Notes: a model not told the origin generated them from the sequence alone. DNA of 64,000 bases from Paralichthys olivaceus (GCF_024713975.1 NC_091100.1:19680001-19744000), one strand, 5' to 3'. Counted from the stretch's first letter, positions 55,601 to 64,000 are shown. A program made the numbers and translations.

Positions 55601-56593
55601 CCACTATGGACAGCACTGTTTACAGATGTCTGCCTTTGTTCTGTGTTATCTCCAACAGTCTGTGGGCCACAGACCACTACCAGCCTCTACGGATGTTTTC
55701 TGGTCATCTAGCTGACATCACCTGCACCCGTTTTCATCCCAACTCCAATTATGTAGCTACAGGGTCGTCGGACCGCACCATCCGCCTCTGGGATGTCCTG
55801 AACGGAAACTGCGTCCGTATATTCACTGGTCATAAGGTCAGATGAGTCACCATTTGCCATATTTTTCCAAGTATAAGAACTCTTGCTAATTGCCACATAA
55901 CTATTTTACTTGAGTTGCATAGTTTGGGCATGGTAGTTTTAAAAGATGCTTCAGATTTACAGATGTACAGTATGATGCAGCACAGTTAACAGAAGGCTGT
56001 GGTGGCAACTTCTGAGCAAGTCTTTTAACTTTATCTCTCAGGGTCCTATCCATGCACTGGCTTTCTCTCCCAATGGGAAGTTCTTAGCTTCTGGAGCCAC
56101 TGATGGAAGAGTTCTTCTCTGGGACATCGGCCATGGACTGATGTTTGCCGAGCTCAAAGGCCACACAGATACCGTCTATTCCCTCAAGTTCAGTAGGGAT
56201 GGCGAGATCCTTGCCTCTGGTGGGTGTTCTGCAGTGTCTCTTAATACTTCAAATCAACTGTATTTTATCCAGAGCTTTGTAGTTTCCACTTACTTCTTTG
56301 TGAGTGTCTGCAACTATAAATGCACTGACCATGTTTCCTTTTAGAAAACTTACATTAAGAATATCCTGCTTTTTCTAGGTTCTATGGACAACACGGTTCG
56401 CCTGTGGGACGCATTGAAAGCATTTGATGATTTAGAGACTGATGACTTCACTGCAACCACGGGACACATTCATCTACAAGAAAACTCGCAGGAGCTTCTG
56501 CTGGGCACCTACATCACTAAATCCTCACCTGTCATACACCTTCACTTCACCCGCAGGAACCTGCTGTTGGCTGCTGGAGCCTACAATCCATGA
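52239..56593 (+). CDS. taf5: TFIID/SAGA-type subunit TAF5, complete CDS, 11 exons
   Basis: TAF5 is a core scaffold of the general transcription factor TFIID in the nucleus. Exons: 52239-52650, 53288-53519, 53616-53931, 54050-54213, 54682-54817, 54923-55043, 55146-55275, 55389-55553, 55659-55836, 56042-56219, 56379-56593. These total 2247 nt, 748 aa (human 800; the difference is mostly the shorter low-complexity N-terminus). Domains: LisH at 60-90 (QTLLAVLQFLRKNKL), the NTD2 helical domain at about 145-290 (YPLFVHMYLELVYN), a lysine-rich acidic linker at about 320-375 (EEGKPKKKKPKKDS), and WD40 propeller blades from about 421 to the end, six of them ending in W-x-x (VRVWSV, VRLWSL, ARLWAT, IRLWDV, VLLWDI, VRLWDA). 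It starts at MAAVQGG because human starts MAAL and the ATG sits in a YY1/Kozak context. Confidence 0.97.
52651..53287. other. taf5 intron 1
   Basis: 637 bp of AT-rich sequence; nothing recognised. Confidence 0.6.
53288..53519 (+). CDS. taf5: taf5 exon 2, NTD2
   Basis: Residues 138-215 (EDQPDVNVVLSAYSQQGDP... KAFFDK). Three in-frame AG acceptors occur at 53287, 53293 and 53296, so 0, 2 or 3 residues may be lost at the start. Confidence 0.93.
53616..53931 (+). CDS. taf5: taf5 exon 3, NTD2 end
   Basis: Residues 215-320 (FSGDQECYYEDDMRILSSL... REANKAK). Almost identical to human, including FRTSKFVLRISRDSYQLLKR. Confidence 0.97.
54050..54213 (+). CDS. taf5: taf5 exon 4, charged linker
   Basis: Residues 321-375: VYYGLLKEPEIELPLDDEDE then a Lys-rich run (KPKKKKPKKDS) like a nuclear-localisation signal. 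Confidence 0.96.
54214..54681. other. taf5 intron 4
   Basis: 468 bp; nothing recognised. Confidence 0.6.
54682..54817 (+). CDS. taf5: taf5 exon 5
   Basis: Residues 375-420 (IPLPELKDSDKLDKIMYMKE... FLNAYQ), the segment that leads into the propeller. Confidence 0.96.
54923..55043 (+). CDS. taf5: taf5 exon 6, first WD40 blade
   Basis: Residues 421-461; GLTAVDFTDDSSLIAGG... STVRVWSV. Confidence 0.96.
55146..55275 (+). CDS. taf5: taf5 exon 7
   Basis: Residues 461-504 (DLNLIDKESDDVLERIMDE... GHSGPVYGISFSPDR); start of the second blade. Confidence 0.96.
55389..55553 (+). CDS. taf5: taf5 exon 8
   Basis: Residues 504-559; blade ends VRLWSL and GHNYPVWDTQFSPHG. Codes LLTFTCL where human has LQTFTCL. 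Confidence 0.96.
55659..55836 (+). CDS. taf5: taf5 exon 9
   Basis: Residues 559-618 (LWATDHYQPLRMFSGHLADI... IRLWDVLNGNCVRIFTGHK). Confidence 0.97.
56042..56219 (+). CDS. taf5: taf5 exon 10
   Basis: Residues 619-678 (GPIHALAFSPNGKFLASGAT... HTDTVYSLKFSRDGEILAS). Confidence 0.97.
56379..56593 (+). CDS. taf5: taf5 exon 11, last blade and stop
   Basis: Residues 678-748 (GSMDNTVRLWDALKAFDDL... LAAGAYNP) ending at TGA 56591-56593; one residue shorter than the human YSPQ end. Confidence 0.97.
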
Positions 56594-56955
56594 GGCATGA
56601 CTGAATTCTTAGGGGGGGGGAAATAAACGGAGCAAATGTTTGGTCCCAGAGCTCTACTAATAATTGAGGTGGATTGCAGGTCAGTGAGAATTGTACTATA
56701 AAAACATATTGTGAACTGTGGTGGACATCTAGCTGTGAAATAAGGTGAGCAGACTCCTGCCCTGACTGTCAGTCTGGAAAATTCAGGCTCCAAATTAAGC
56801 TTGTTGTTCATTCAGATATTAATTTACCTCAGAAGTGCCATTCCTAATAGAGGACCATGTATTAAAAACAAAAACATCATTGCCATGAGAGCAGCTTTGC
56901 TCATCACATGGCTAACATTTCTGTATCATAGTCTTTTATACTGTTGTACACTGTA

Positions 56956-56961
56956 AATAAA
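56956..56961 (+). terminator. taf5: taf5 polyadenylation signal
   Basis: AATAAA, followed by a GTGG and T-rich downstream element (56967-56980). It gives a 3'UTR of about 380 nt. The atp5mk transcript ends about 40-60 bp farther on, in the opposite direction. Confidence 0.75.
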
Positions 56962-57014
56962 ACAAAGTGGTTTTTTTTATGTTTGGGGCATAAATGTTTT
57001 TTTATTGTCAACAA

Positions 57015-57103
57015 AGAGAAACCAAACAGGAATATTTTATTACAAGCATGTCCAGCTGCTTCCTCCACTCCCAACTGCTAGAGCTGATGGCCAGAATAGA
57101 CAC
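57015..57103 (-). other. atp5mk: atp5mk 3'UTR exon with polyadenylation signal
   Basis: The acceptor TTCTCCTTCCAG (minus strand) ends at 57104. The exon carries AATAAA at 57041-57036. The left end is inferred to lie 15-25 nt beyond the signal. Confidence 0.7.
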
Positions 57104-57195
57104 CTGGAAGGAGAAAATAGAGGGGATTTCATTTATCAATTATGCAAATATATGATTTGTTAACTAAAAGGATGGAGAGTCTTAAGAGAACTTAC

Positions 57196-57286
57196 ATGAT
57201 CACTTTTCTGTGACAGCCTGTTTTTTGGGCTTCAATTTGTAGAAAAGAATAATGGCTGCAATGCTAGCATATGTGGCCAAAACACA
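57196..57286 (-). CDS. atp5mk: atp5mk exon 3, membrane segment and stop
   Basis: Residues 30-57, then TGA 57202-57200. A good donor, CAT then gtaagttc, follows 4 nt after the stop, so the 3'UTR appears to be spliced. The junction is too close to the stop to provoke decay. Confidence 0.92.
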
Positions 57287-57467
57287 CTAAAAGAAAAACA
57301 CAAGTGTGATTAGAAATCTATAGCACTATGAGAGTTTGGACAAATGTCAGGTGTGAAACTCCGTTTTGAACACAACTCACATTCCTCCTTCCTGTGATCG
57401 TGTATGAATTGAAGTACTTGGCAATTCCAGTGAACTGGTGCTGGCCTCCGGCGTCATGTCCTCCCAT
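57200..57467 (-). CDS. atp5mk: ATP synthase membrane subunit k (DAPIT/USMG5), complete CDS, 2 coding exons
   Basis: Exons 57467-57381 and 57286-57200 join at N29|C30 to a 57-aa protein (human 58). It is a single-pass inner-mitochondrial-membrane subunit linked to dimerisation and stability of the F1Fo ATP synthase. The diagnostic block is QFTGIAKYFNSYTITGRRN (19-residue core of the DAPIT family), then CVLATYASIAAIILFYKL (the membrane helix) and a basic end KPKKQAVTEK. Start MGGHDAGGQHQ matches human MAGPESDAQYQ in position. Both junctions are GT-AG with phase 0. An upstream non-coding exon ends at 58347 and a downstream 3'UTR exon begins at 57103. Confidence 0.95.
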
Positions 57468-57485
57468 GATGGATGATTAATGGTC
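57381..57485 (-). CDS. atp5mk: atp5mk exon 2, start codon
   Basis: Begins after the acceptor ctgtag (57487-57486); 18 nt of leader, then ATG at 57467-57465. Residues 1-29. Donor gtgagt. Confidence 0.93.
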
Positions 57486-58346
57486 CTACAGCGAGGGGAA
57501 AAAACTGGTGAATGAAGGATTGATACACAGTAAATGAGCGAGTTAACACTTGACATTGGCATCAGTTTGTGTGACCAAATAATTTTAAAGGAAAAGTGAT
57601 AAATCTATTGACAAAGCTCATCTGCAGCAATGGTGGTGAGCTTCTTTCGATCAATGAAGTTTAGTCACTTCAAAAATGGAGACACAATCACGTGCTGTGA
57701 GCAGCTGATGGACAAACTACAGAAATAAATCAGTGATGAAAACAGCAGATGGCTGCAGACGTTTCATAACTACCACTTTAAACTGTTGTTTGACACCACC
57801 TTTAATTGTCTGACTTGGTGTTTTATCATACGATGTTGAACATTATATTACACGTTCATCTCGACTGTTTTTGACATAACTCGAGCAAGTTGGACAGATA
57901 ATTCAAAATACTCTCACATGCATTTTTCATTCACATTGGGAAAAACAAATGCATTGCAACTGTCAACTAGCTCCTGTAGTTGTAAGTATTATTATAAGAG
58001 ATCGTCTCCTGCGTTAATGGTGCTAGTCTTGACATGCTACTTTCAAATCTGATGGCATTACTATGAGCATTTACGCATTTTATTTCTTACGGGTTCTTAC
58101 GGATTCACGTTAAGTTTGACTTTTCCTTCAGACTGACTTTCATCGGGCAGTGTAGCTCGTTAGCTAGCACACTCTATGGTGAGTTAACGTAGCTTGCTGG
58201 GTTAGCCTGCTAGCTAATTCAATTCACAGACCTAAAGTAAAACAGCACATTGTCGCAGATGTGTTTCAAAGATACCAGTGAAGCACTAAACACAGTTAAA
58301 GCCAACAGGAAGTGTCTCATGTGGTTCCAAGCGTGTTCTGTCTTAC
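57486..58346. other. atp5mk intron 1
   Basis: 861 bp. The right part (58141-58220) is dense in GTTAGC/GCTAGC words: GTTAGCTAGC, GTAGCTTGC, GGGTTAGCCTGCTAGC. No further exon. Confidence 0.6.
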
Positions 58347-58680
58347 CTTTAACACACGACCCCTGAGCAGAGAGAGAGAAGCAGGTGTCCTTCAGCAGAG
58401 GCCGCAATGCTACAACTGCACGGAAGTCCCGCCTACTATCACTGACGCAAAGGTGTGTCGCTATTGGACGGAAATAATGTCGCTCCATGCGAGGGTCCAC
58501 AGTGGTCGTCAAATGGCTGGAGAGGGTGCCAATCATCGGCTCTGCTCTGTGATTGGCCAAACAAGGATACGCCCTTCTGAGTTTTTCTTCCGGGTCGCGA
58601 TCATGGCGTGCTGCTGAGCAACATGTGTATCTGGATCTACCCTGAAGCCGAACATCGAACACAAGGAGACATTTAACTGT
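58347..58680. promoter_or_regulatory. Bidirectional promoter between atp5mk and pdcd11, with both non-coding first exons
   Basis: On the minus strand, TTAAAG then gtaagac gives the end of atp5mk exon 1 at 58347. On the plus strand the pdcd11 first exon ends at 58678 before gtaagg. Between them are ATTGG (58463-58467), GATTGGCCAA (58551-58560, CCAAT/NFI), CTTCCGG (58587-58593, ETS) and a YY1-like ATGGCG at 58603. Two CCAAT boxes and an ETS site in about 200 bp suit a shared housekeeping promoter. Start sites are not visible. Confidence 0.65.
58603..58617 (+). other. Tiny upstream ORF in the pdcd11 leader
   Basis: ATG GCG TGC TGC TGA encodes four residues upstream of the exon 1 donor. It is in the mature leader only if transcription starts before 58603. 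Confidence 0.4.
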
Positions 58681-59006
58681 AAGGGATGAAGGTTTACCTT
58701 GATCTGTGCTGGATTCCAAAATGAGTTTTTGTTTGGAGAATTTTTTGTCCTGGTAGAAATTGCTCCACATTTAGCTCGAAAGCTAAAACATGTTGCCTTT
58801 AGCTAACGATCATCGCATGCATGTTTGGACCCTTACTGGTAAAATGTGAAATAAATAGAAACTCGTTTGAAGATGTAAAAATGTACAGACAGTTGTTTTA
58901 GAGATTTATTTTCATCCACTCTTGGAGAAGTGGTATATCTTAACTGCTTTTTAGTTTTGACGGTTTTGAAAGTAGATTTTTTATCCACAGTGATTTTGAT
59001 TTTCAG

Positions 59007-59125
59007 ACAACACGACATCAAACATGGCATCAGCAGAGGAGGACTTCCCTCGAGGAGGGACAGCGAAGAAGAGCACTGATGGTAAACCGGTGGTTCATCG
59101 GGGTGAAGTGGACAATCTCTTCCAG
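59007..59125 (+). CDS. pdcd11: pdcd11 exon 2, start codon
   Basis: Acceptor tttcag; ATG at 59024. Residues 1-34 (MASAEEDFPRGGTAKKSTDG...). Donor gtagag. Confidence 0.94.
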
Positions 59126-62100
59126 GTAGAGGACTACTCTTCTTCTCCCCTTTCTGTCTCCAGCAGTGCAAAGACTCTGCCAGAAATAAGTACATTTACT
59201 GGAGTCCATCACTGAACATTGAGAAAAGGCTCCACTGTGCTGGGTATAGCTTTTATGACTATCTACAGAATAGATAATTAGGTCCAATAATTTCTTTCTA
59301 TCTATTGAAAGATGAAAACCAAACATGTAACACATAACGTACTCTTTCTTTTCTTATTTCCATATTTTTTCATTCCCATCATGACGTATCCCTTTCCTTC
59401 CCTCCCCCTGGACTGTGCACAGTGTGACGTATCTCATACCTGAACACATCAGTAAAATGTTTTCCACAGTTAACAACAGCTTCTCTTGCAGTCAAACGAA
59501 CAGGCAGAAACGAAAAGGAAAAGAAAGGCAGCGCTCAAAGATGATGCCAGGAAACTCAAGAAGCAAAAGACAGGCAAAGAAAAGAATGATGGTCTTGCGC
59601 TCAACGCAGCAGCCAAGTGTGTGGAAATCCTGCATATGAAGGTAATTGTAAAGACCCAATGCATATTTTGAGTCTGTTTAACGTGTTTAGAGAATTGAGT
59701 GTTTTCAGCAGAGGTTTTGACTTGATATTGTGTTTGTTTATGAACAGAATGTGAAGGAGGGCATGCTGATGCTGGGCGTTGTGAAGGATGTCGCAGACTT
59801 TGAGGTGGCGGTCAGTCTGCCTTGTGGTCTACAAGGTTTCCTCAGCATCAAGAACATCAGCGACTCGTACACCAAGCTGCTCAGTGAGCAGCTGGATTCA
59901 GCTGACACAGAGGTATGCCTGCGGACTCATGATTTCACTCAGTTATGAGTGTAGATGAAATGTGCTATATCGTGTTGATGGTATAACACACACTCCAGGA
60001 TATTCATAATGTCTGGCTCTTGTGCTTGACAGGACATCTGCTCTCTGCCTCACCTCTTCTCCCCCGGCATGGTGATAAGATGTGTGGTTGCAAAGCTGGA
60101 CGTAGCGAAGGGAGGCTCTCTGAGCATCCAGCTGTCAGTCAATCCAAAGCTGGTGAACAAGGCTCTCAACTCAAGCTCACTGAAAGCTGGCATGGTGAGT
60201 CATACATCAGCCAGTAAACGAGTAAAGTTAGATTTTTTTGAACCGAGCATGAATGACATGTTGTTTCTATGTTTTGATTTAGATCTTGAGTGGATGTGTG
60301 GAGAGTGTGGAGGATCATGGTTGCATAGTTGACATCGGCATCAACGGGTCCAAAGCCTTCCTGTCCAAGACAGCAGACAAACAACACAATCTGGACGGTA
60401 TGAGAAAGTATTTTAGATTATTTTGTAGTCACTGAGAAAATTCCATCAGGGAAAATTAGTGTCACTGATCAAGATATCCCAGAACATTAACATCTTGTTC
60501 TGTTCTTGTCTGTAGAGCTGAAAGTAGGTCAGTATTTGACTTGTAAAGTGGAAGAATTAAAGAATGAAGGACGTGTTGCACGGCTCTCTGTCAACCCCCC
60601 GACTATCGCCCAGGCCTGGGCTGAGTCCGAGCAGGGCTGGAACCTCACCAACCTGCTGCCTGGCCTGCTGGTCAAAGCCACGATCAGAAAGGTAGAGACA
60701 ACTTTCACAATAACATTAACATTGATTCTGTTTTGTCACTTTGAAATGCAAACACCCTCTCATAGGGTGAAAAATCCTTGTTTTTTTATGCATTGAATGA
60801 TCTGCTATTCCTCTGTAAGCATCTGTAATTGCTCTAATTGTTTCATTTTGATAATATTTAAATTTCTGGTTTTCAGGTGACAAAACATGGTCTGATCCTG
60901 GACTTCCTGTCCTCATTCAGTGGCCAGGTGGACTTTCTGCACATGGAGCCAGAACAGGCATCAAACTACACAGAGGGAACTGAGGTAAAGCTGACTTGAT
61001 GCTTTAATTGTGTCTGTCATTGTTTTTTTTTAGCTTTCTGATAAGAGGTTCATTCTCATTGACGTGTTTCGATTTAAATACCATCTATTCAAATTATCCA
61101 GGATGAAAACTGTTAACACGTGGTCTTTCTGTGTCATGTGTTTATACTAGAAACTGACATTGACGTCTTAACCCTGTTTTGTGTTCCAGGTACATGCATG
61201 TGTGCTTTACATAGAGCTGTCCACGCGCCTCGTGGGTTTGAGTCTGCGCAGCTACCTTGTTCAGCCCAGGCAAGGAGTGAACACTAATCCCTCCGGTGGC
61301 GACCGCATTGGTGAGGTGGTGAAGGACTGTAAGATGACCACTGTACACCACATGTCTGGAGCCATGTTGGAACTGCCCGGTGGAACGTTGGCATTTGTGC
61401 ATGTGAGTCGATGGGATGTCTGTTAAGAATAATAAATACTGTCTGTAGGTATTCAGTCAAAGTAGACTTGAGTTAACATCGTCATCATGTTATCATCTTT
61501 CTGGACAGAGGAACCACATGAAGGAGTTGAATAAATCAGTTAATGAGAACAAAGTGCTGGCAAAGCCTGAGCACACTTGCAGGATCCTGGACTTCAGCCC
61601 CATGGACCAAATTCATTTCGCCACTCTGCGCTGGTATGTACAACAATAATTTTTGCATCTTTTCACATAATAATCTCTGACTTGGAAATTATGAAAATGT
61701 TTTTTAATTTTTAATTTCCAGGAGTGTGATTGAGAGGCCTTATTATAGATATCATGATCTTCAGGCTGGACAAATTGTGGAGGTAAGAATTAATTGTCAT
61801 CACTTATTGAAGCGCTCTAGTGTATGATTAATTTGAATTGACCTAAAAATCTGTGAAAGCAACAAATGGAAGCTGACATATATTATTCTTTGATTCCTCA
61901 GTTGTGTCCTTGCTCTGTTGTCTCTCACGTCCTCTTTCTTCCCTGTGTTGTCCACTTTAAGGGGAAAGTGTCAGTCCTGCTGAGTCATGGGATGGTGGTG
62001 CATCTGTCCAACCACATTAAAGGTCTGGTGCCTCGGACCCACCTGTCTGACATCATCCTCAAGAACCCGGAGAAGAAGTACGTCGAGGGAATGAAGGTCA

Positions 62101-63989
62101 AATGTCGGGTCAGTGCAGTTCCTGACTTTTTTAAAAACCACTTGGAAAACCACAAGAATAAAATCTGTAACAAACAGGTTTTAAATTTATATTTTTCTTA
62201 CTCAGCCGTGTGTTTGTGGGTGGATTTCTTTCTTCAGGTGCTATCTGTGGATCCAGCAAATAAGAAGCTGTACCTGACCAGAAAGAAGGCCTTGGTAGAA
62301 AGCTCCCTGCCATTGATCCTCAGCTATAACGATGCTCGTCCTGGCTGCGTGTCCCACGGCTACATCGTCTGCATCAAAAGCTTCGGCTGCATCGTTCGTT
62401 TTTACAACAACATCAAGGGTCTGGTGCCGATCAGTGAACTCGGCTCTGAGCCCATCAGCAGTCCTGAGGAGGTCTTCTATGTTGGACAGGTGAGGAGATC
62501 ACATTAAATGAACGCTGAGAATAACGCCAGGTTTGATGAAGGTTTTAAATCTAAGTTAAAGATGTTTGCAAACCATTATAAACAAACTTTTGATTTGACT
62601 CTGCCACAATGTTTTGTTTTTTTATGCCCCAGGGGCCTTCAATACAATTTAAGATTTGTAATTATTGAGGTAATTTTTAACTCGATAATTTCTCTCATCA
62701 AGCTAAATCGCCATGGTAACTTGAGCTGCACCTCTTAAAGGAGAAGTTTGGTTTTTTTCAACCTGGTCCTTATTTCCAGCATATGGTATGTAGATCTACT
62801 CACCCATAAACGTTTGGAGTAACTTGGAGTCCTTCGGGAACTTTTAGATCCACACGCGTATATCCATACAACGCAAAGGTTCGGGGCATCCACAATACTG
62901 CCTCTAAATAACGCGTTATCTGCCGCGAAACTCTTTATTTACTATGAATCGCCCGCACTAGTCCCCTGTGAGTCTCGCTAGCCTCGGAGCTAGCATTCAT
63001 GGTTGTATTCATGGTACTGATGACGTTTCTCATAATTATCCACTCAGCCTCTGAGACTAAAAAAGTTGTGGCTGGATAAGAGAACCCAGAATTAACTTAG
63101 ACAGTTGATAACCAGGTTAAGCTTGCTTCGTAGCACAGGCCCCTGCTTACAGTACAGGTTATCAGGATGGACAAGAATAACAGATATAAGCTTGTTTCGT
63201 TGCGCATGCTCCCGGTGTTAGAGAGCAGTGTTTGAGTATAAGTATCTGGCATCTTACAAGTTGTTTGTTGTGGTTGATGTTCCAGGTGTTAAAGACTAAA
63301 GTTCTCAAATGCGACCCTGAGAAGGAAAAGATGATGCTGTCCTTTAAAGCTGCAGTAGAGGGAGACACTGAGGAGGCTGCCAAAGTCCCGGACGACTTGG
63401 AGGTGGGGAAGGTGAGTTAAAGAACGTTTATTTTAACATCTTTGTTTCTTGTACATTAATTAATTTTTATGAATCTCACATCTACAATGTGTTCAATGTA
63501 GCAGGTGGAGGCCAAAGTGCTGAAAAAGTTAATCAACGGTCTGGAGGTCGCCATCCTGCCTGATGAGATACGAGCCATTCTACCCACCATGCACCTCTCT
63601 GATCACATGTCCAACTGCCCTCTGATGTGGGAGAGCCTGCAGGAGGGAGACAACATCTCGAACCTCGTCTGTTTCAGCAAGAACAAACAGCAAATTGTAT
63701 CCTGTTTTTAAAAGTCTGTTAATGTGTGAAACTGATCAAAACTGAAAAGTTTCCCTCAATCCTACCTTGTTTTTGGTTGTTAAATTTCATGTTTTCCTTA
63801 ACTGTTCCTCTGTCAAAGTCGCTCACTAAGAAACCGACGGTGAGGTGGGCATTGGAGGAGGGACTGGTTGCTAAGGATTTCTCTGAGATCACAGTTGGAA
63901 TGCAGCTGATTGGCTGGGTCAAGAACATCATGTCCTATGGCGTCTTTGTGGAGTTCCCACATGGCCTTGTGGGCCTGGCACCCAAGTCG
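59024..63989 (+). CDS. pdcd11: PDCD11 (RRP5/ALG-4 homologue), partial: first 756 residues in 15 exons
   Basis: This is the nucleolar S1-domain protein related to yeast Rrp5. It is needed for processing of 18S and 5.8S rRNA precursors in the small- and large-subunit pathways. Coding exons: 59024-59125, 59492-59641, 59748-59912, 60033-60194, 60283-60397, 60516-60691, 60877-60984, 61190-61402, 61509-61633, 61722-61782, 61962-62108, 62238-62489, 63286-63411, 63502-63696, 63819-63989. They sum to 2268 nt with no frame break, and continue past the window. Human PDCD11 has 1871 residues, so about 40 per cent is here. Residues 1-34 match human MANLEESFPRGGT; 41-60 form a basic nucleolar-signal-like cluster; then S1 repeats run from about 87 (GVVKDVADFEVAVSLPCGL, CVESVEDHGCIVDIG, GWVKNIMSYGVFVEF). 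The TPR-like C-terminal half lies outside. Confidence 0.96.
59126..59491. other. pdcd11 intron 2
   Basis: 366 bp; nothing recognised. Ends with a good pyrimidine tract and ttgcag. Confidence 0.6.
59492..59641 (+). CDS. pdcd11: pdcd11 exon 3, basic region
   Basis: Residues 35-84; TKRKRKAALK and KLKKQKTGKEK clusters. Confidence 0.95.
59748..59912 (+). CDS. pdcd11: pdcd11 exon 4, first S1 repeat
   Basis: Residues 85-139 (VKEGMLMLGVVKDVADFEV... LPCGLQGFLSIKNIS). Confidence 0.96.
60033..60194 (+). CDS. pdcd11: pdcd11 exon 5
   Basis: Residues 140-193 (DICSLPHLFSPGMVIRCVVA... LKAGM). Confidence 0.96.
60283..60397 (+). CDS. pdcd11: pdcd11 exon 6
   Basis: Residues 194-232 (ILSGCVESVEDHGCIVDIGI... 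HNLD); S1 repeat 2. Confidence 0.96.
60516..60691 (+). CDS. pdcd11: pdcd11 exon 7
   Basis: Residues 232-290 (ELKVGQYLTCKVEELKNEGR... LLVKATIRK). Confidence 0.96.
60877..60984 (+). CDS. pdcd11: pdcd11 exon 8
   Basis: Residues 291-326 (VTKHGLILDFLSSFSGQVDF... EGTE); S1 repeat 3. Confidence 0.95.
61190..61402 (+). CDS. pdcd11: pdcd11 exon 9
   Basis: Residues 327-397 (VHACVLYIELSTRLVGLSLR... GGTLAFVH). Confidence 0.95.
61509..61633 (+). CDS. pdcd11: pdcd11 exon 10
   Basis: Residues 398-439 (RNHMKELNKSVNENKVLAKP... FATLRW); weakly conserved linker. Confidence 0.93.
61722..61782 (+). CDS. pdcd11: pdcd11 exon 11
   Basis: 61 nt, residues 439-459 (SVIERPYYRYHDLQAGQIVE), matching human SIIEAQYLRYHDIEPG. 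Confidence 0.94.
61962..62108 (+). CDS. pdcd11: pdcd11 exon 12
   Basis: Residues 460-508 (GKVSVLLSHGMVVHLSNHIK... KVKCR); S1 repeat. The 129-bp intron that follows stays open in frame. Confidence 0.95.
62238..62489 (+). CDS. pdcd11: pdcd11 exon 13
   Basis: Residues 509-592 (VLSVDPANKKLYLTRKKALV... EEVFYVGQ). Confidence 0.96.
62490..63285. mobile_element. pdcd11 intron 13, largely a degraded dispersed repeat
   Basis: From about 62735 the order AAAGGAGAAGTTTGGTTTTT, CAACCTGGTCCTTATTTCCA, GTTTGGAGTAACTTGGAGTC, CCACAATACTGCCTCTAAAT and GCTAGCCTCGGAGCTAGCAT matches a fish interspersed repeat I recall (non-autonomous). No transposase. Ends near 63060. Confidence 0.55.
63286..63411 (+). CDS. pdcd11: pdcd11 exon 14
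   Basis: Residues 593-634 (VLKTKVLKCDPEKEKMMLSF... LEVGK). Confidence 0.95.
63502..63696 (+). CDS. pdcd11: pdcd11 exon 15
   Basis: Residues 635-699 (QVEAKVLKKLINGLEVAILP... NKQQI). The acceptor is a TAGCAG tandem; with the first AG, Gln is included, which keeps alignment length with human. Confidence 0.92.
63819..63989 (+). CDS. pdcd11: pdcd11 exon 16, last in window
   Basis: Residues 700-756 (SLTKKPTVRWALEEGLVAKD... GLVGLAPKS). The donor gtgagt is inside the window; the next exon is not. Confidence 0.95.
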
Positions 63990-64000
63990 GTGAGTAAAGA

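Overview
This is a gene-bearing window of nuclear DNA from a ray-finned (teleost, probably percomorph-type) fish. The evidence is spliced vertebrate genes with GT-AG introns, short introns, many (CA)n microsatellites and several dispersed repeats of types common in fish genomes. Five genes can be reconstructed exon by exon, and every reading-frame join was checked by codon phase. From left to right they are nt5c2 (minus strand, complete CDS, 573 aa), ina (plus, complete, 484 aa), taf5 (plus, complete, 748 aa), atp5mk/usmg5 (minus, complete, 57 aa) and pdcd11 (plus, first 756 residues; the gene runs off the right edge). Order and orientation match human 10q24 (NT5C2-INA-TAF5-ATP5MK-PDCD11), except that PCGF6, which lies between INA and TAF5 in mammals, was not found.

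Layout. 1-6.2 kb is non-coding: microsatellites, one tRNA-B-box-bearing dispersed repeat, and probably the 3'UTR of nt5c2. 6.2-25.1 kb is nt5c2, with 17 coding exons, a non-coding first exon and two large 5' introns; one intron carries a tandem duplication with a small retroelement inserted in it and a perfect 17-bp target-site duplication. 25.1-27.5 kb holds the nt5c2 promoter side and a short intergenic gap. 27.5-30.4 kb is the TATA-driven neuronal intermediate-filament gene ina. 30.4-50.8 kb is a roughly 20-kb gene-free stretch with scattered old repeats. 50.85-52.08 kb is a 14-bp-unit minisatellite that stops about 160 bp before the taf5 start codon. 52.1-57.0 kb is taf5. 57.0-58.4 kb is atp5mk, tail to tail with taf5 and head to head with pdcd11, which fills 58.6-64.0 kb.

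The genes do not form a pathway. nt5c2 is a cytosolic purine nucleotidase, ina a neuronal cytoskeletal protein, taf5 a TFIID/SAGA scaffold, atp5mk a small subunit of mitochondrial ATP synthase and pdcd11 a ribosome-biogenesis factor. Their adjacency is old vertebrate synteny.

I did not find a previously undescribed multi-gene system. The most unusual structure is the TATA-rich minisatellite against the taf5 promoter. It is zoned, with a degenerate outer part, an 84-bp higher-order zone and a uniform 28-bp dimer zone next to the gene. Family names of dispersed repeats rest on recall of typical fish repeat sequences, not on a search, and carry lower confidence.
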